A stretch of 22,324 bases of DNA. Origin: Chara braunii. Lineage: Eukaryota; Streptophyta; Charophyceae; Charales; Characeae. Numbering within the stretch: position 1 is the stretch's first letter; each line of letters starts with the position of its first letter. This document shows positions 1 to 8,315 of this stretch, piece after piece. The stretch is taken from the NCBI GenBank assembly GCA_003427395.1, contig BFEA01000254.1, positions 397,912 to 420,235 of the forward strand, given 5' to 3'. The notes beneath the pieces were generated by a model. It saw only the letters and a program-made list of their open reading frames with translations, had not been told where the DNA came from and searched no databases. Made by a program: the position numbers and the translations under genes.

Positions 1-266
1 GGGCTCTGTTTTCTTGCTCTCTCTTTTCCTTCTTGTCCTAAGCATCTTGAATCTTGATTCTTCTCTTGTGGCTATGGTGTTTGAACCTTGAACAGATTAT
101 GGAAAACACCAGTTCTGTGTCTTTGAGTGGGTTGTGCATTGTGTTCTCCAGAGTAACGCGGCAACATCCTGTTGGCATCGTTATTGGCAAGAATTCGTCC
201 AAAATTGGTAAATTGTCAAGCCTAAGAACACCCCCCCCCAAAAAAAAATAAAAAAAAATTGTACAA
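1..266. other. Unassigned leading sequence, no gene recognised
   Basis: The first 240 bases are mixed sequence with short open frames on both strands (54-251 forward, 38-292 reverse), but neither resembles a protein I know. A possible splice acceptor (…ccttgaacag, ending near 97) precedes ATGGAAAAC, so a small exon cannot be excluded. The segment ends in a C-run followed by broken A-runs (about 231-258), which reads like a degraded retroposon tail. Confidence 0.3.
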
Positions 267-270
267 CTTA

Positions 271-324
271 ACACGGATTCACACAGATTCACACAGATTC
301 ACACAGATTCACACAGATTCACAC
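271..324. repeat. 10-bp tandem repeat, about 5.4 copies
   Basis: The unit ACACAGATTC is repeated head to tail. The first copy (271-280) has one difference (ACACGGATTC), the next four are perfect, and the last is partial. Low divergence suggests a young minisatellite. Confidence 0.95.
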
Positions 325-399
325 TCCTAAGAGTCCTAACCTGTGGAGGAAAAGCTCTTCAGGTGTATCCTGGTTACTGCAAGTGACAGGTTCAACATC

Positions 400-668
400 T
401 ATTCCTGGTTTAATCCTGGTTTAATCCTGGTTTAATCGTGGTTTAGACTGTTCAGTCCGTTTAGTCCTGGTTCAGTCCTGGTTTAATCCTGAATTAATCC
501 TCGTTTAATACTGAATTAATCCCTGTTTAATCGTGGTTTAGTCCTGGTTCAGTCCTGGTTTAATCCTGAATTAATCCTTGTTTAATCCTGAATTAATCCT
601 TGTCTAATACTGAATTAATCCTTGTTTAATACTGAATTAATCCTTGTTTAATCCTGTTCTAATCCTGG
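400..668. repeat. Degenerate tandem repeat of TTAATCCTGG/TGAATTAATCC units
   Basis: An 11-12 bp motif (TTTAATCCTGG) is repeated from about 400 to 560. It then becomes a roughly 22 bp compound unit alternating GAATTAATCC and TTGTTTAATACT up to about 668. The higher-order unit grades out of the simple one, as expected from local slippage followed by duplication of a mutated unit. There is no coding signal. Confidence 0.85.
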
Positions 669-1106
669 TTGAAACAGTGGTTTAAATAAAATTTAAGCCA
701 CTATGATCATACTGCCACGCACAAGGCTGTGAACTGTCAGTGGTGATCACCCTTTTCTTGAACAACATCTCCCCTATTTGGACTTTTGATGAAGGTGTGA
801 AGATAAAGATATAAACGGGAATAAACCTCCATTCCATTTCAATTTACTGTAGTATTATATCCCAGTTGCATCATAAATGTGTTAGTCTGTGTTACACTAT
901 GCTTATCTTTCTGAACATGCAATCACTTGCCTGATGAGTGGGGCCTCAAGTCAAACCTCAGCAAAAAAACACAGCACGAGGCGCAAAGCCTAGAAGGATG
1001 GCAGTCTGAAACCAGGTCTGAACCAAGTTTCGAAGTTTGAACCTAATGGTGACCTGTCAGCACCGACACTGTGATGCAAGGACCAATCATGCAATACATC
1101 CACAGA

Positions 1107-1108
<2 letters not shown>
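669..1108. other. Gene-free stretch
   Basis: No open frame longer than about 60 codons resembles a protein, and no repeat, tRNA-like box or splice-bounded exon was recognised. Composition is near neutral with scattered AT-rich words. Confidence 0.6.
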
Positions 1109-1159
<51 letters not shown>

Positions 1160-1160
1160 N

Positions 1161-1210
<50 letters not shown>
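1109..1210. repeat. Compound microsatellite (TG)n-(AG)n
   Basis: About 25 TG units (1109-1158) are followed directly by about 25 AG units (1161-1210). One undetermined base N lies at 1160, exactly at the switch. The long reverse-strand open frame 1043-1885 crosses this repeat and is an artefact of it. The N suggests assembly uncertainty in repeat length. Confidence 0.98.
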
Positions 1211-1214
<4 letters not shown>

Positions 1215-2072
1215 ATTGAATGCACAGGTTGGTCAAGCACATTCATTTGATCGAACGCACACGGTAAATCGAGCATGCGTTGGGGAAGGAGGGGGAGAAA
1301 GAGAGAGAGGGGAGGGAAAGAGGTGGGGAGTGGAAGCCGCCACCATTGCAGGTCAAGAGTGCACACACAAAAAAGGAAGAAGTGGAATAGCCATGCAAGG
1401 AGGGGGAGGGGAAAGGCAGGTGGGTTATGGAAACCGTGTGGTCCAGTTCCCATCAAACTGGACTGCACAGGTATACTCCACTGAATTGGACGAACTGGAC
1501 CATGTCCAGAATATGGACCCAAGGCTGGAGACCTTGCGATCCACTGGCAAAAAGGCGGCACTTCCCTGCCCACGAGGAAAGCTCTGCTTGAAGCACCATC
1601 CCTCAAGCAAGATGCACCGGTTAGCACGCCGGCCGTTTCGTGGATGTACAGCCTGCCTGTGGGCCAAAGTTCATTCATGATGAGAAAACTGTCAGAGGTC
1701 CACCACATAGCTGGGAAACGTACTGGTGGTCTAACCGACACTACGACTGAGAAAACAGTTTTATGGTTTAGACCGTTTAGGTCATCTAGTCTTCCTGTTA
1801 AAAGTGCAACCCTGGCGAATGTTCTGATTACTTTCTTACCTTCCCAAGTTTTTTCTGTCCCCCCCCTTTTCTGCACAACCCTCAAACTTGAGAAGTTGAG
1901 AGGGGAAAAAAAAGAACAAAAAAAAGAGAAGGTTTTTGCATTGCAGGGAAAGGCAAAAGCTGACAGTCAATCCTCAATGATGTTGGAGTAATCAATAATG
2001 GTCAGGCAGGGTTCCTTCGGCCTGAATCGGCCATATGGGGAAGAGAGTGTGAGTGGGTTCATGATATACTCA
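1211..2072. other. Gene-free stretch with purine-rich patch
   Basis: A GA-rich patch (about 1285-1330) continues the microsatellite. Between about 1440 and 1520 the words ACTGGAC / TGGACC / TCCAG recur several times. An open frame 1216-1680 spans this but shows low-complexity composition at its start and no domain I recognise. I treat the region as non-coding, with moderate doubt about 1440-1680. Confidence 0.45.
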
Positions 2073-2131
2073 TTTTGACTTGCCGCCGTTAACGGGGGAA
2101 TTGGAACCGGACTGACGCTCCCCAGAATGGA
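2073..2131. repeat. Dispersed repeat, copy 1 (partner at 4421-4489)
   Basis: The segment opens with TTTTGACTTGCC and contains GGAACCGGACTGACGCTCCC followed by CAGAATGGA. Both blocks recur in the same order and strand at 4421-4489. A T-run (about 2158-2174) lies just downstream. Two copies with shared ends in one window indicate a multicopy retroposon or transposon fragment of unknown family. Confidence 0.75.
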
Positions 2132-2174
2132 TATGGAGCCGGGACCAGAAGGGCCTATTTTTTTTTTTTTTTTT

Positions 2175-2362
2175 AAAGCAGGGTTGCATCCCTGCCGACT
2201 GCCGACCCTGACCGCCAACCGTATTACAGCCAACCAGTAGGGTCGACCGGTCGGCGGTCGGCCAACCAGTCAGAAAACAACCATCCACTGATTTTTTTTC
2301 AAATCTGAGTTGGGGGCTGTACTGCGCTTGATGAGTACAGCCCAAATCCGCTGAGAAACTTG
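2175..2362. other. Short GC-rich segment with self-complementary words
   Basis: CCGACTGCCGACC and GACCGGTCGGCGGTCGGCC (about 2190-2262) contain overlapping self-complementary words and could fold. No tRNA boxes were found and no gene is evident. Confidence 0.4.
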
Positions 2363-2437
2363 TGGGGATGGGGGGGTTATGGGGGGGTTGGGGTTGGAGT
2401 ATAGGGCGGGTATAAGGGGGGTATAAGGGGGGTATAT
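2363..2437 (+). other. G-rich tract with G-quadruplex potential
   Basis: Four or more runs of at least four G separated by short loops occur at 2364-2395. They are followed by GGGCGGGTATAAGGGGGG repeats to about 2437. The tract is about 90 bp upstream of the strong splice acceptor at 2526. Function is unknown; it may be simple-sequence DNA. Confidence 0.7.
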
Positions 2438-2526
2438 GAAAAGAAAAAAAGAAAAGTTTTTTTTGCAGCTGGAGCCACGCCCATTAGGGACCTGCTGTCT
2501 TTGTTGTTCTTCTTGGGTTCTTGCAG

Positions 2527-3047
2527 GTGTGAGTCATGCATGATAACACCGAGAAGCAGTGCCTAAATGTGGTGGGGTGGTATGTGGACGGCATGCATTT
2601 GATTCGAACGTCAAAGAAGTGATCAGTTTCATTTCGAGTCCACTGAGTCCGCGCTTGTCAATTTTTTGTGGATGGCAGTCTTGAGCAGATTGGTTGTTGA
2701 AGGCATGTATGAGCGGGCAGTCGATAGCACGAACGACGAAGCGCATGCTGCAACCACTGCCACGACGGGTGCTGACGACAAAGCAGGTCGGGAGGGAGAG
2801 ATGGAAGAAGATGGAGCTGGGACAATGAGCAGCCATAGGGGCAATACTACTAATGATGATCAGTCCACCACTGATGTGCAGTCTATCGACGGAGTCCGCG
2901 CTCCTGCAAGTGGAGGCATACAGTTTAATGAGGGTGCCAAAGGATGTGTTCGGGGTTGTATGGTTATCAAGCACGATCTCTTCGGAATTACAGTCTGTGA
3001 AAAAGCGTCAGTCAAGATCAAACATTGTGTGTCGTCCAACAATGGAG
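2527..3047 (+). CDS. Right-handed beta-helix protein, 5' exon (CDS from about 2672)
   Basis: The exon follows a strong acceptor (polypyrimidine stretch then TTGCAG, AG at 2525-2526) and ends at the donor AATGGAG|GTAAGC. All frames have stops just after the acceptor, so its 5' part would be untranslated. The likely start is ATG 2672 (GTGGATGGC context) with the frame open to the donor. About 70 acidic, Thr/Ser-rich residues come first. Then follows a beta-helix-like stretch (GGIQFNEGAKGCVRGCMVIK, then a GITV…ASVKIKHC rung), in the style of the Gly/Cys/Val rungs of FBXO11-type proteins. The last codon is split after its first base (phase 1). The next exon at 6138 restores it as Gly and continues the helix without a break. 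An upstream F-box or other N-terminal exon may exist but was not found. The beta-helix class is fairly sure; substrate and function are unknown. Confidence 0.7.
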
Positions 3048-3130
3048 GTAAGCCCCGCAGGAACGTCAAGTTTGAAAACGGAGGCTGAGCCACCCATGTT
3101 CTCTCTCTCAGGATGAACACTCCCTGGTCG

Positions 3131-3232
3131 TTTCTTTTTTCTTTTTCTTTTTTTCTAATTCATCTGGTTGCATCTGGATTCAAACTGGGGTATGTATTTT
3201 GACCGTTCATGGGTGTACCAGCTCAGCTCTCC
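3131..3232 (-). mobile_element. tRNA-derived SINE-like element, minus strand
   Basis: Read on the minus strand, an A-box-like GGAGAGCTGAGCTGGTAC (about 3215-3232) is followed about 35 bases later by a B-box-like CAGTTTGAATCCAGATG (3171-3187). An A-rich tail of AAAAAAAG units lies at 3131-3160. The order promoter boxes then tail is that of a tRNA-derived SINE. It shares the internal sequence before the B box (TGAAC…CAAAATACA) with the element at 5948-6093. I could not see a convincing target-site duplication. Confidence 0.6.
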
Positions 3233-3302
3233 TCCTGCTTCTGCTCACAGTTTTACCTCTTTTGCATCATGAGCCAACAACTCTAAACTAGACACACACA
3301 AT

Positions 3303-3482
3303 CTGCCCCGCCTTTCCAGGAGGTGGAAGCCGAGGTTCTACCTCTCACCGGGTGGTGGAACCTTTGGGAACTGGAACCTTGTTGAAGTGGAACCTTGGGT
3401 TCCACTTCCCAAGTTCCATTACCAAGGTTCCATCATCAAGGTTCCATTTCCCAAGAAGTGGAACCTTGGCCATTTCCCTGGA
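3303..3482. repeat. Cluster of GGAACCTTG / CAAGGTTCC inverted repeats
   Basis: At least eight copies of GGAACC or its complement GGTTCC lie in 180 bp. AAGTGGAACC at 3385-3394 is exactly complementary to GGTTCCACTT at 3398-3407 across a 3-base loop. Further complementary words (CAAGGTTCC at about 3424-3446 against GGAACCTTGG near 3462) would allow larger cruciforms. No coding signal; position is intronic. Confidence 0.85.
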
Positions 3483-3745
3483 TTTTAACCGTATCTGACT
3501 GTTAATCTGCGTAGTGTACAGTTGGCATAGCAGAATGTGTGTGAGTGGGACCGCACCCCGGGGTCCCAAATCGACTATGTTTCCTTATCTGTATCTCTGT
3601 TTTCCTATTCCGTGTATCTCTGTTTTTCTATTTCGTGTATGTTACCTTATCTGTATCTCTGTTTTCTTACTTTGTGTAAAAACTCTGCGTAAGAACTGGG
3701 GGTAGAGGGCCTAAAGTCATTTTTAATTTTTCATACAACTTTGCA

Positions 3746-3821
3746 TTTTTTTTTTTTTCTTTTTTTTTTGGGGGGGGGGGCTAGCGCCCCAGGCACCCCG
3801 CCCGGTGTACCCCGGGCATGC
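3746..3821 (-). repeat. GC-rich, A-tailed repeat, copy 1
   Basis: On the minus strand a GC-rich block (CATGCCCGGGGTACACC then GGGTGCC) runs into C-run and A-run sequence (3746-3780). A similar block with an A-rich end lies at 4135-4262. The pattern suggests short retroposed elements. I cannot place the family, and clear pol III boxes were not found. Confidence 0.45.
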
Positions 3822-4134
3822 AAAAAACCCACCGAGTTTTTTTGTTTTTTTTTTTTTCAACCACCAGACCTTGCTGCGCTTTGGGAGTAATGCCCAAATC
3901 CGGCCTCTTTTTTTATTTTCACGTATGTTGATTTCTGTGGGTCGGGGGGGGGGGCAGCAGGAGGGGGCGAATTTGAATCCTGTATCAGCGCGCACCATCG
4001 ATCTATGCAGATCGACGACAAGAATCCCCCCAAAAATTAAAAAGCTACAAAACGGGGCCTACCGGACTCCAAAAAAGAATGCGCCGACCGCTGAAGACAA
4101 AGTTGGCACGTTTGGAATAGGGCTGCGGCAAGAA

Positions 4135-4262
4135 TTTTTTTTTTTTGCCTTTTTCTGCCTTGTTGCGAGAGGCGTCCGGGTGCCTGCTTGGGGGGTCGCC
4201 CGGCCGGGCACCCCGGGCGCCATTCCGGGCATGGTGGGGTACCCTGTGCGCCCGGGGTGGAA
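4135..4262 (-). repeat. GC-rich, A-tailed repeat, copy 2
   Basis: On the minus strand, CATGCCCGGAATGGCGCCC and GGGGTGCCCGGCCGGGCG are followed by an A-rich stretch ending near 4135. It shares GGGTGCC and CATGCCCGG words and the same orientation with 3746-3821. A poly-G/poly-A stretch (4266-4380) follows on the plus strand. Confidence 0.45.
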
Positions 4263-4420
4263 AGCTTGGGGGGGGGGGGGAATTTGCACTCTTTACAAAG
4301 AGCAGGAAGGCAGGGAAAAAAAAAAGAAGGTAAAAGTACACGAAAAGAAGAAGAAAAAAAAAAGTAAAGGAGAGGAAAGAAAAGAAACATGCGTGAGTTT
4401 TCATTGTAATTACTAATTCC

Positions 4421-4489
4421 TTTTGACTTGCCGGTGGAATAGGAACCGGGAAAACAAAAAGGAACCGGACTGATGCTCCCCAGAATGGA
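4421..4489. repeat. Dispersed repeat, copy 2 (partner at 2073-2131)
   Basis: TTTTGACTTGCC is followed by GGAACCGGACTGATGCTCCC and CAGAATGGA, matching the copy at 2073 with a few differences and about 10 bp of extra A-rich sequence in the middle. Copy 2 is inside the beta-helix intron; copy 1 is just upstream of the first recognised exon. Confidence 0.75.
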
Positions 4490-5095
4490 AAAATAGCCTG
4501 AACCGTAAGGTTTACTTTTTCCTTGGAAAAAAAAAAAGAAAAAGAGAAGCAGGAAGACGTACCTTTTGTGAAGTTTTTTCACGGTTCGGTTTGCAAACAA
4601 GAAAGAAAACCTTGTGGGCTTGGCATCCTGGCGCTATTCTATTCTGGGTAGCATCAATCGGGTTCCTTTCCTTCCAAAGGGGTACTTTTTGCATCTGGTA
4701 CTCAGGAGCTTTCTTTTTTTTGCCGATGGTACTAAGGATCTTTCACATGGGGTTTTTGTGCATTGCTTTGTCGCTTAAGACCAGGAGCGATGAGGGGGGG
4801 GGAAAGGAAAGAAAAAGGGGATTTCTGTAAACCTCCTGTCACGCGGGGAGCCCTGGGGTCAATGCTGGGGTTGTGGTGCCGATCCCTGCGGGGGGATGGC
4901 AGGGCTACACAAAAAGTCCGATTTTCTTGTTTTTGATTCCTTGCAATTCCTGTGTCGAGAAATGCAGAGGACCGATTTTTTGTTTGGGTGGGGCTTTTGA
5001 TTGGGGCAGAAAAAATTGTCCCAACCTCGTCATCGCTAACCTATGATGCGACCGCAGGCACCCCCACCCACGTAGTGACTCACACCTGCAACCCC

Positions 5096-5190
5096 CCACC
5101 TCCTCGCCCCGAACCCCTCCTGCTACGGATTCCGCCAGGGCTCGATCCCTGGTCCGTGGGTTACCACCCACCAGGCTGCTATTCTATTTT
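5096..5190 (-). repeat. tRNA-like (possible SINE) fragment, minus strand
   Basis: On the minus strand TAGCAGCCTGGTGGGTGG (A-box-like, about 5164-5181) is followed by CCAGGGATCGAGCCCTGG (5135-5152), which holds the B-box pattern GATCGAGCC with a pairing stem. A run of A (T on the plus strand, about 5187-5194) lies on the 5' side rather than the 3' side, so the ends are unclear. It does not fold as a standard tRNA that I can verify. Confidence 0.35.
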
Positions 5191-5222
5191 TTTTAAGTCT
5201 CTGATCTCCGGTTCCCGACTGT

Positions 5223-5312
5223 TGGCGCCCTCTGCAGTTGGCGCCCGTTCTCAAATCCCACCTCTGGCACTTTCGGATTTCGATACTTGGCGCCATCCGG
5301 CATTCTGGCGCC
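5223..5312 (+). repeat. Four copies of TGGCGCC
   Basis: TGGCGCC starts at 5223, 5239, 5288 and 5306 (spacing 16, 49, 18), giving two doublets. The word resembles the start of some retroelement primer-binding sites, but no LTR or gag was found next to it. It is probably a degenerate tandem duplication. Confidence 0.6.
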
Positions 5313-5490
5313 CAGGCTCAGACCTTCGATTTTCAGTTCAGCCCCGAGGCAAATTGCACTTCTGCCCTCGGACTCAACTTGAGTCCGGTACTTAAGATCG
5401 GACTCAAGCTGAGTTCGGGGATTCAGTTTTCGGCATCAGTGCTTGTGCTTCAGTGTGACTTGCTGCGACATTGTGTACGGAACCAAGATT

Positions 5491-5533
5491 GCGACTTTGC
5501 AACTTTGCGACTTTGCCACTTTGCCACTTTGTG
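5491..5533 (+). repeat. 8-9 bp tandem repeat (GACTTTGC)n
   Basis: Five imperfect copies of (G/A/C)ACTTTGC lie head to tail. The word GACTTTG also occurs in the SINE-flanking 19-mers 400-600 bp downstream. Confidence 0.8.
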
Positions 5534-5826
5534 TCTGCATACGTCGAGTCGTGTCAAGTCCGTGTCGAGTTGAGCGAGTGTGTGTGTGTGCTCTCACTCC
5601 CTCCCTCTCTCTTCCCCGACCTCGCTGCTCCACCTCCACCTTGTCACACCTCCCGTGACTGTCACCCGCAAAATATAACCCAGCCCCCCCAACCCTTCCC
5701 CCAAAAGCACATCCTATCCCCCAGCCCTACCCCTACCCCCCCAGCCCCACCTCCCAAAGCACACATTCCCCAATGACTCACCCCCCCTTGTGCCCTGCAG
5801 CCCCACCACTAACCCTGCACCCCCCC

Positions 5827-5955
5827 AAAAAAAGAAGAAAGCGACAAAGTCACAAAAGGCCTCCTGTGTACCACTTACATGCTTTTAACTGACTGAGCTA
5901 GGCCGCTTGGCCCGGCAGGTAGCCTTTTGTGACTTTGTCACTTTCTTCTTTTTTG
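5827..5955. repeat. 34-bp inverted repeat around a tRNA-like A-box fragment
   Basis: The left arm 5827-5860 is the reverse complement of 5922-5955 with about one mismatch. The 61-base loop read on the minus strand contains GCGGCCTAGCTCAGTCAGTT, which matches a tRNA/SINE A box and resembles the head of the SINE at 5948-6093. It may be a truncated SINE captured between inverted copies of its flanking sequence. It would form a strong cruciform or long hairpin RNA. Confidence 0.8.
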
Positions 5956-6093
5956 AAGTTTTTTCCTTATTCAGAATGACTTTATTGAAGTTTATTCTGT
6001 CCATCTGACAGTATCTGGATTCGAACTTGAGTGTGTATTTCAACAGTTCATGGGGGACCACTGTATTAACTGAGCTAAGCCCATCGGTGACCG
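5948..6093 (-). mobile_element. tRNA-derived SINE with target-site duplication
   Basis: On the minus strand the element starts with CACCGATGGGCTTAGCTCAG (A box), continues to AAGTTCGAATCCAG (B box) and ends in an A-rich segment (about 5948-5968). It is flanked by direct repeats GTGACTTTGTCACTTTCTT (5929-5947) and GTGACTTTGTCGCTTTCTT (6094-6112), identical at 18 of 19 positions. Head, boxes, tail and duplication together show a SINE insertion made by target-primed reverse transcription. It lies just before the acceptor of the next beta-helix exon. Confidence 0.8.
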
Positions 6094-6137
6094 GTGACTT
6101 TGTCGCTTTCTTGGTCTGCGTGTTTGTTACATTCCAG

Positions 6138-6341
6138 GTCCAGGAATTGCTATCTTCGGATCTGGTCGCTGCGAAATTGAGGGAAGCAGATGTGAGAGCA
6201 ACAAGGGGCATGGTGTCGTCATGCACTGTAAGCCCAGCCGTGTAGCTCGAAATGTCATTTGTGGAAACGGCGGCCATGGAATCTTCCTGAGCACCGAGCA
6301 CGTGTTTGGACCTCATCAGCGCTTCTTGAGTGGGAAGAAGG
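6138..6341 (+). CDS. Right-handed beta-helix protein, internal exon
   Basis: This 204-nt exon (68 codons, phase 1 on both sides) lies between acceptor CATTCCAG and donor AAGG|GTGAGT. It continues the helix from the exon ending at 3047. Visible rungs are GIAIFGSGRCEIEGSRCESN, KGHGVVMHCKPSRVARNVIC and GNGGHGIFLSTEHVFG, each with the Gly…Cys/Val-x-Asn spacing of parallel beta-helix (CASH/FBXO11-like) proteins. No stop or frameshift interrupts it, unlike every other coding segment here, so this gene is probably functional. The next exon was not found before 8200; the following intron may contain the remaining mobile-element sequence. Confidence 0.75.
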
Positions 6342-6564
6342 GTGAGTTCAGACTCTGTACTAGAGAGGCAATATACCATATAGTATATACTTATTATACT
6401 ATGTATTACATATCGTACCAACTCTTGTTTATTCTATCGTTGTTGTCGTTTCACGGAGCCACGTCAATGTTTGTCTGGGTTTCGTAACTTCTGAAAGGCA
6501 TTCCACGATGCAGACCCCAAACTCGAATTTCAGGGTCAAGGTCTCAAGCCAAGTTGGTCAGTTT
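6342..6564. other. Start of next intron, no exon seen
   Basis: The donor GTGAGT is followed by an AT-rich palindromic stretch (ATACCATATAGTATAT, about 6372-6420) and unassigned sequence. Confidence 0.5.
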
Positions 6565-6785
6565 CAGAAAAGTCACAGTCGGGTACCTTAGGCACCCGGT
6601 AAACAGTCACATCCCAGAGGCAAAGGTTGCGTTCTATAAGCAAAGTCACGTCTCGTATTGAAAAGTCATATCCCACAGACAAATGACACTTCCCCAGGCA
6701 AAAGTCGCGCCCTCGAGGCAAGAGCCACATCCCATAGTCAAAAGTCATGTTCCACAGGTGAAAAGTCGTGACTCACAGGCCCAAG
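6565..6785 (+). repeat. Degenerate 20-21 bp tandem repeat, about 10 copies
   Basis: The core AAAAGTCAYATCCCACAGGC recurs with many substitutions, for example at about 6660 (AAAAGTCATATCCCACAGAC), 6700, 6740 and 6761. The period is near 20 bp. The short reverse-strand open frame 6536-6748 translates the repeat and is not a gene. Confidence 0.8.
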
Positions 6786-7477
6786 CAGCAGCACAGCAAT
6801 GAAAATTCCGGAAAGTACCAGGCCTTGACATTCTGAAGCAAGCAGGCCGTGGGCATGTGGTACCAGTACCAAGTCAAACCAGAAGAAGCAGATGCTGGGA
6901 TGAGCTGAAGCTCAGTCCATGTCAACATAAGGACTGGCCAGCCACGTTTCAAGCAGATTGCTCATTCATGAGAAGTGTGGAAGTGCTGCTGAAGCGCTTG
7001 TGCGCTATCTGCGAGTAGCATGTGCGAGAAAGCCCTGCTGGGCAGTGCTGCACCAAGAGGGAAAGCGGCCATAGCCGCATACCTTGTGAGAGGAGGTAGT
7101 GCTGAGTAGCAGCGGATCTATTCTGAGTCAAGATTCTCAAGTAGAGAGAGAGAGAGAGAGGGAGAGAGAGCACATGCATGAGGAAGACCAGAAGGGACAG
7201 AGAAGACAGAGAGAGGGAGAGAGGGAGAGAGAGAGGAAGACAGAGAGGGAGAGAGAAGAGAGCCACCTACCTTTGATGAGGATGCTGGTATTTGGTTGCT
7301 GTCTTCTGCACTGTTGAGCACTTGGTGACTGGATCTCCGAAACTGTTGATAGTTTGTTGGGATTTCTAAGCTGCGCATATCTGGACTCTACATCTCTGGA
7401 CTTCATTGTGGATTTCGTGTGATCTCTCATTGTGTGTGTGTGCGCTCATGATGTTGAGCAGTAAGGCTCCATGCAAT
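6786..7477. other. Possible 5' LTR region including GA-rich microsatellite
   Basis: This segment ends in CCATGCA directly before a primer-binding-site-like sequence at 7478, so its right part should be the 3' end of a 5' LTR. The left edge could not be fixed, as no second LTR copy lies in the window. A purine-rich GA tract occupies 7143-7262, and open frames over it are low-complexity artefacts. Confidence 0.4.
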
Positions 7478-7489
7478 TGGTATCGGAGC
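7478..7489 (+). promoter_or_regulatory. Primer-binding-site-like sequence (initiator Met tRNA type)
   Basis: TGGTATCGGAGC differs at one position from TGGTATCAGAGC, the usual complement of the plant initiator Met tRNA 3' end in LTR retroelements. It is preceded two bases earlier by CA, the expected LTR end, and a gag gene starts about 830 bp downstream in the same orientation. Confidence 0.65.
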
Positions 7490-8315
7490 TGGTAACTCGC
7501 TGCATCCGTTGGTAATGAACGCTGGCATGATTAAGGCCGGGGAGAAGGAAGTTGGGAGTTTGACTAGGGGCTGTAGGGCCATGTAGGCCAAAGAAGAAGT
7601 GGACAGGTTGGGGATGGTGATTACGTACCTGCAAGCGTGGAGCATCGTCGAAGGAATGTTTATGAGTGAAGTGCATCGCCCCCCTAAGCCCTGCATTTGC
7701 TTTAATGAATAAATGAGTGTCCTGGTACCTTCCCACATCTTGTTGCCGTTGCTGCTGGACAGAACACTTGGTGACAATCTGTTTTTGTGTTGAGTCAGCA
7801 TCTGGTCAGACATATGTGTATGAAGTCGGCAGCTGGATGTATCACCCGTAAAGTAGGGAGCATGGGCATGAGCGGCGAGTGCTCGTAAAACAACTCGTCT
7901 AGCCCTAAACCGGTACTAACCGGCATGCAACCATACCGGAGCTGACGCAGTGCGGAGCTATAAGTCTTGAGAGCAAACTTTCAGATCCTGGTGGGCACGA
8001 CGTCATGTCTGTGTCGTTAAATAATTCTTGAGGTCCTTGCTGGCTGACCTTAAAATTGCTGGTTGCCCACCAGTTTGACAGGGTAGCTGTAGTGACATTG
8101 TGGGAAGGGAAGAAGTAGATAAGTCAGACTCCAACTTAAAGTAGAAAGATTAAGTATTGAGTGTTAAGTCTACGTGGTGAGGAGGTGGAGGATACATATT
8201 TGTACCTTCAGTAGCCATGGATGACTGCCCAATGTTCGCAATGTTGACCCTGTCTGTGTTATGGGATCCACTCCTCCATTTCTTGTTCCCTTTAGGTTTG
8301 CAGCGCACATGTGGC
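7490..8315 (+). other. Untranslated leader of the LTR retroelement
   Basis: There is no extended plus-strand frame between the primer-binding-like site and the gag start. The frame from ATG 8217 runs into gag in frame, but the gag-like sequence begins at ATG 8316 (MSVTTRTGG). A TTTAG/GTTTGCAG stretch just before it could be a splice acceptor. Reverse-strand frames in 7427-7813 look incidental. Confidence 0.45.

Larger units (their letters stand above)
3048..6137 (+). other. 3.1 kb phase-1 intron of the beta-helix gene
   Basis: The donor GTAAGC at 3048 and acceptor TTGTTACATTCCAG ending at 6137 fit plant-type consensus. Joining them gives a clean reading frame, with both flanking exons in phase 1. 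The intron contains SINE-like, GC-rich A-tailed and hairpin repeats listed separately. 4490-5080 and 5534-5826 hold no gene I can see; the latter is C-rich (about 5680-5830). Confidence 0.7.

Noticed and set aside
1043-1885. Reverse-strand 280-codon open frame
   Set aside because: It crosses the (TG)n(AG)n microsatellite and the N; Ser-Leu and Thr-His repeats come from the dinucleotides and nothing resembles a domain.
3805-4600. Overlapping open frames rich in Lys, Phe and Pro
   Set aside because: They translate poly-A, poly-G and GC-rich repeat tails inside the intron; no domain and no splice support.
5096-6093. Functional tRNA genes
   Set aside because: A- and B-box-like sequences are present, but the arms needed for a full cloverleaf are not and A-rich tails follow, which fits SINEs.
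7427-7813. Reverse-strand 128-codon frame as a gene
   Set aside because: It overlaps the primer-binding-like site and leader of the retroelement and shows no recognisable domain.
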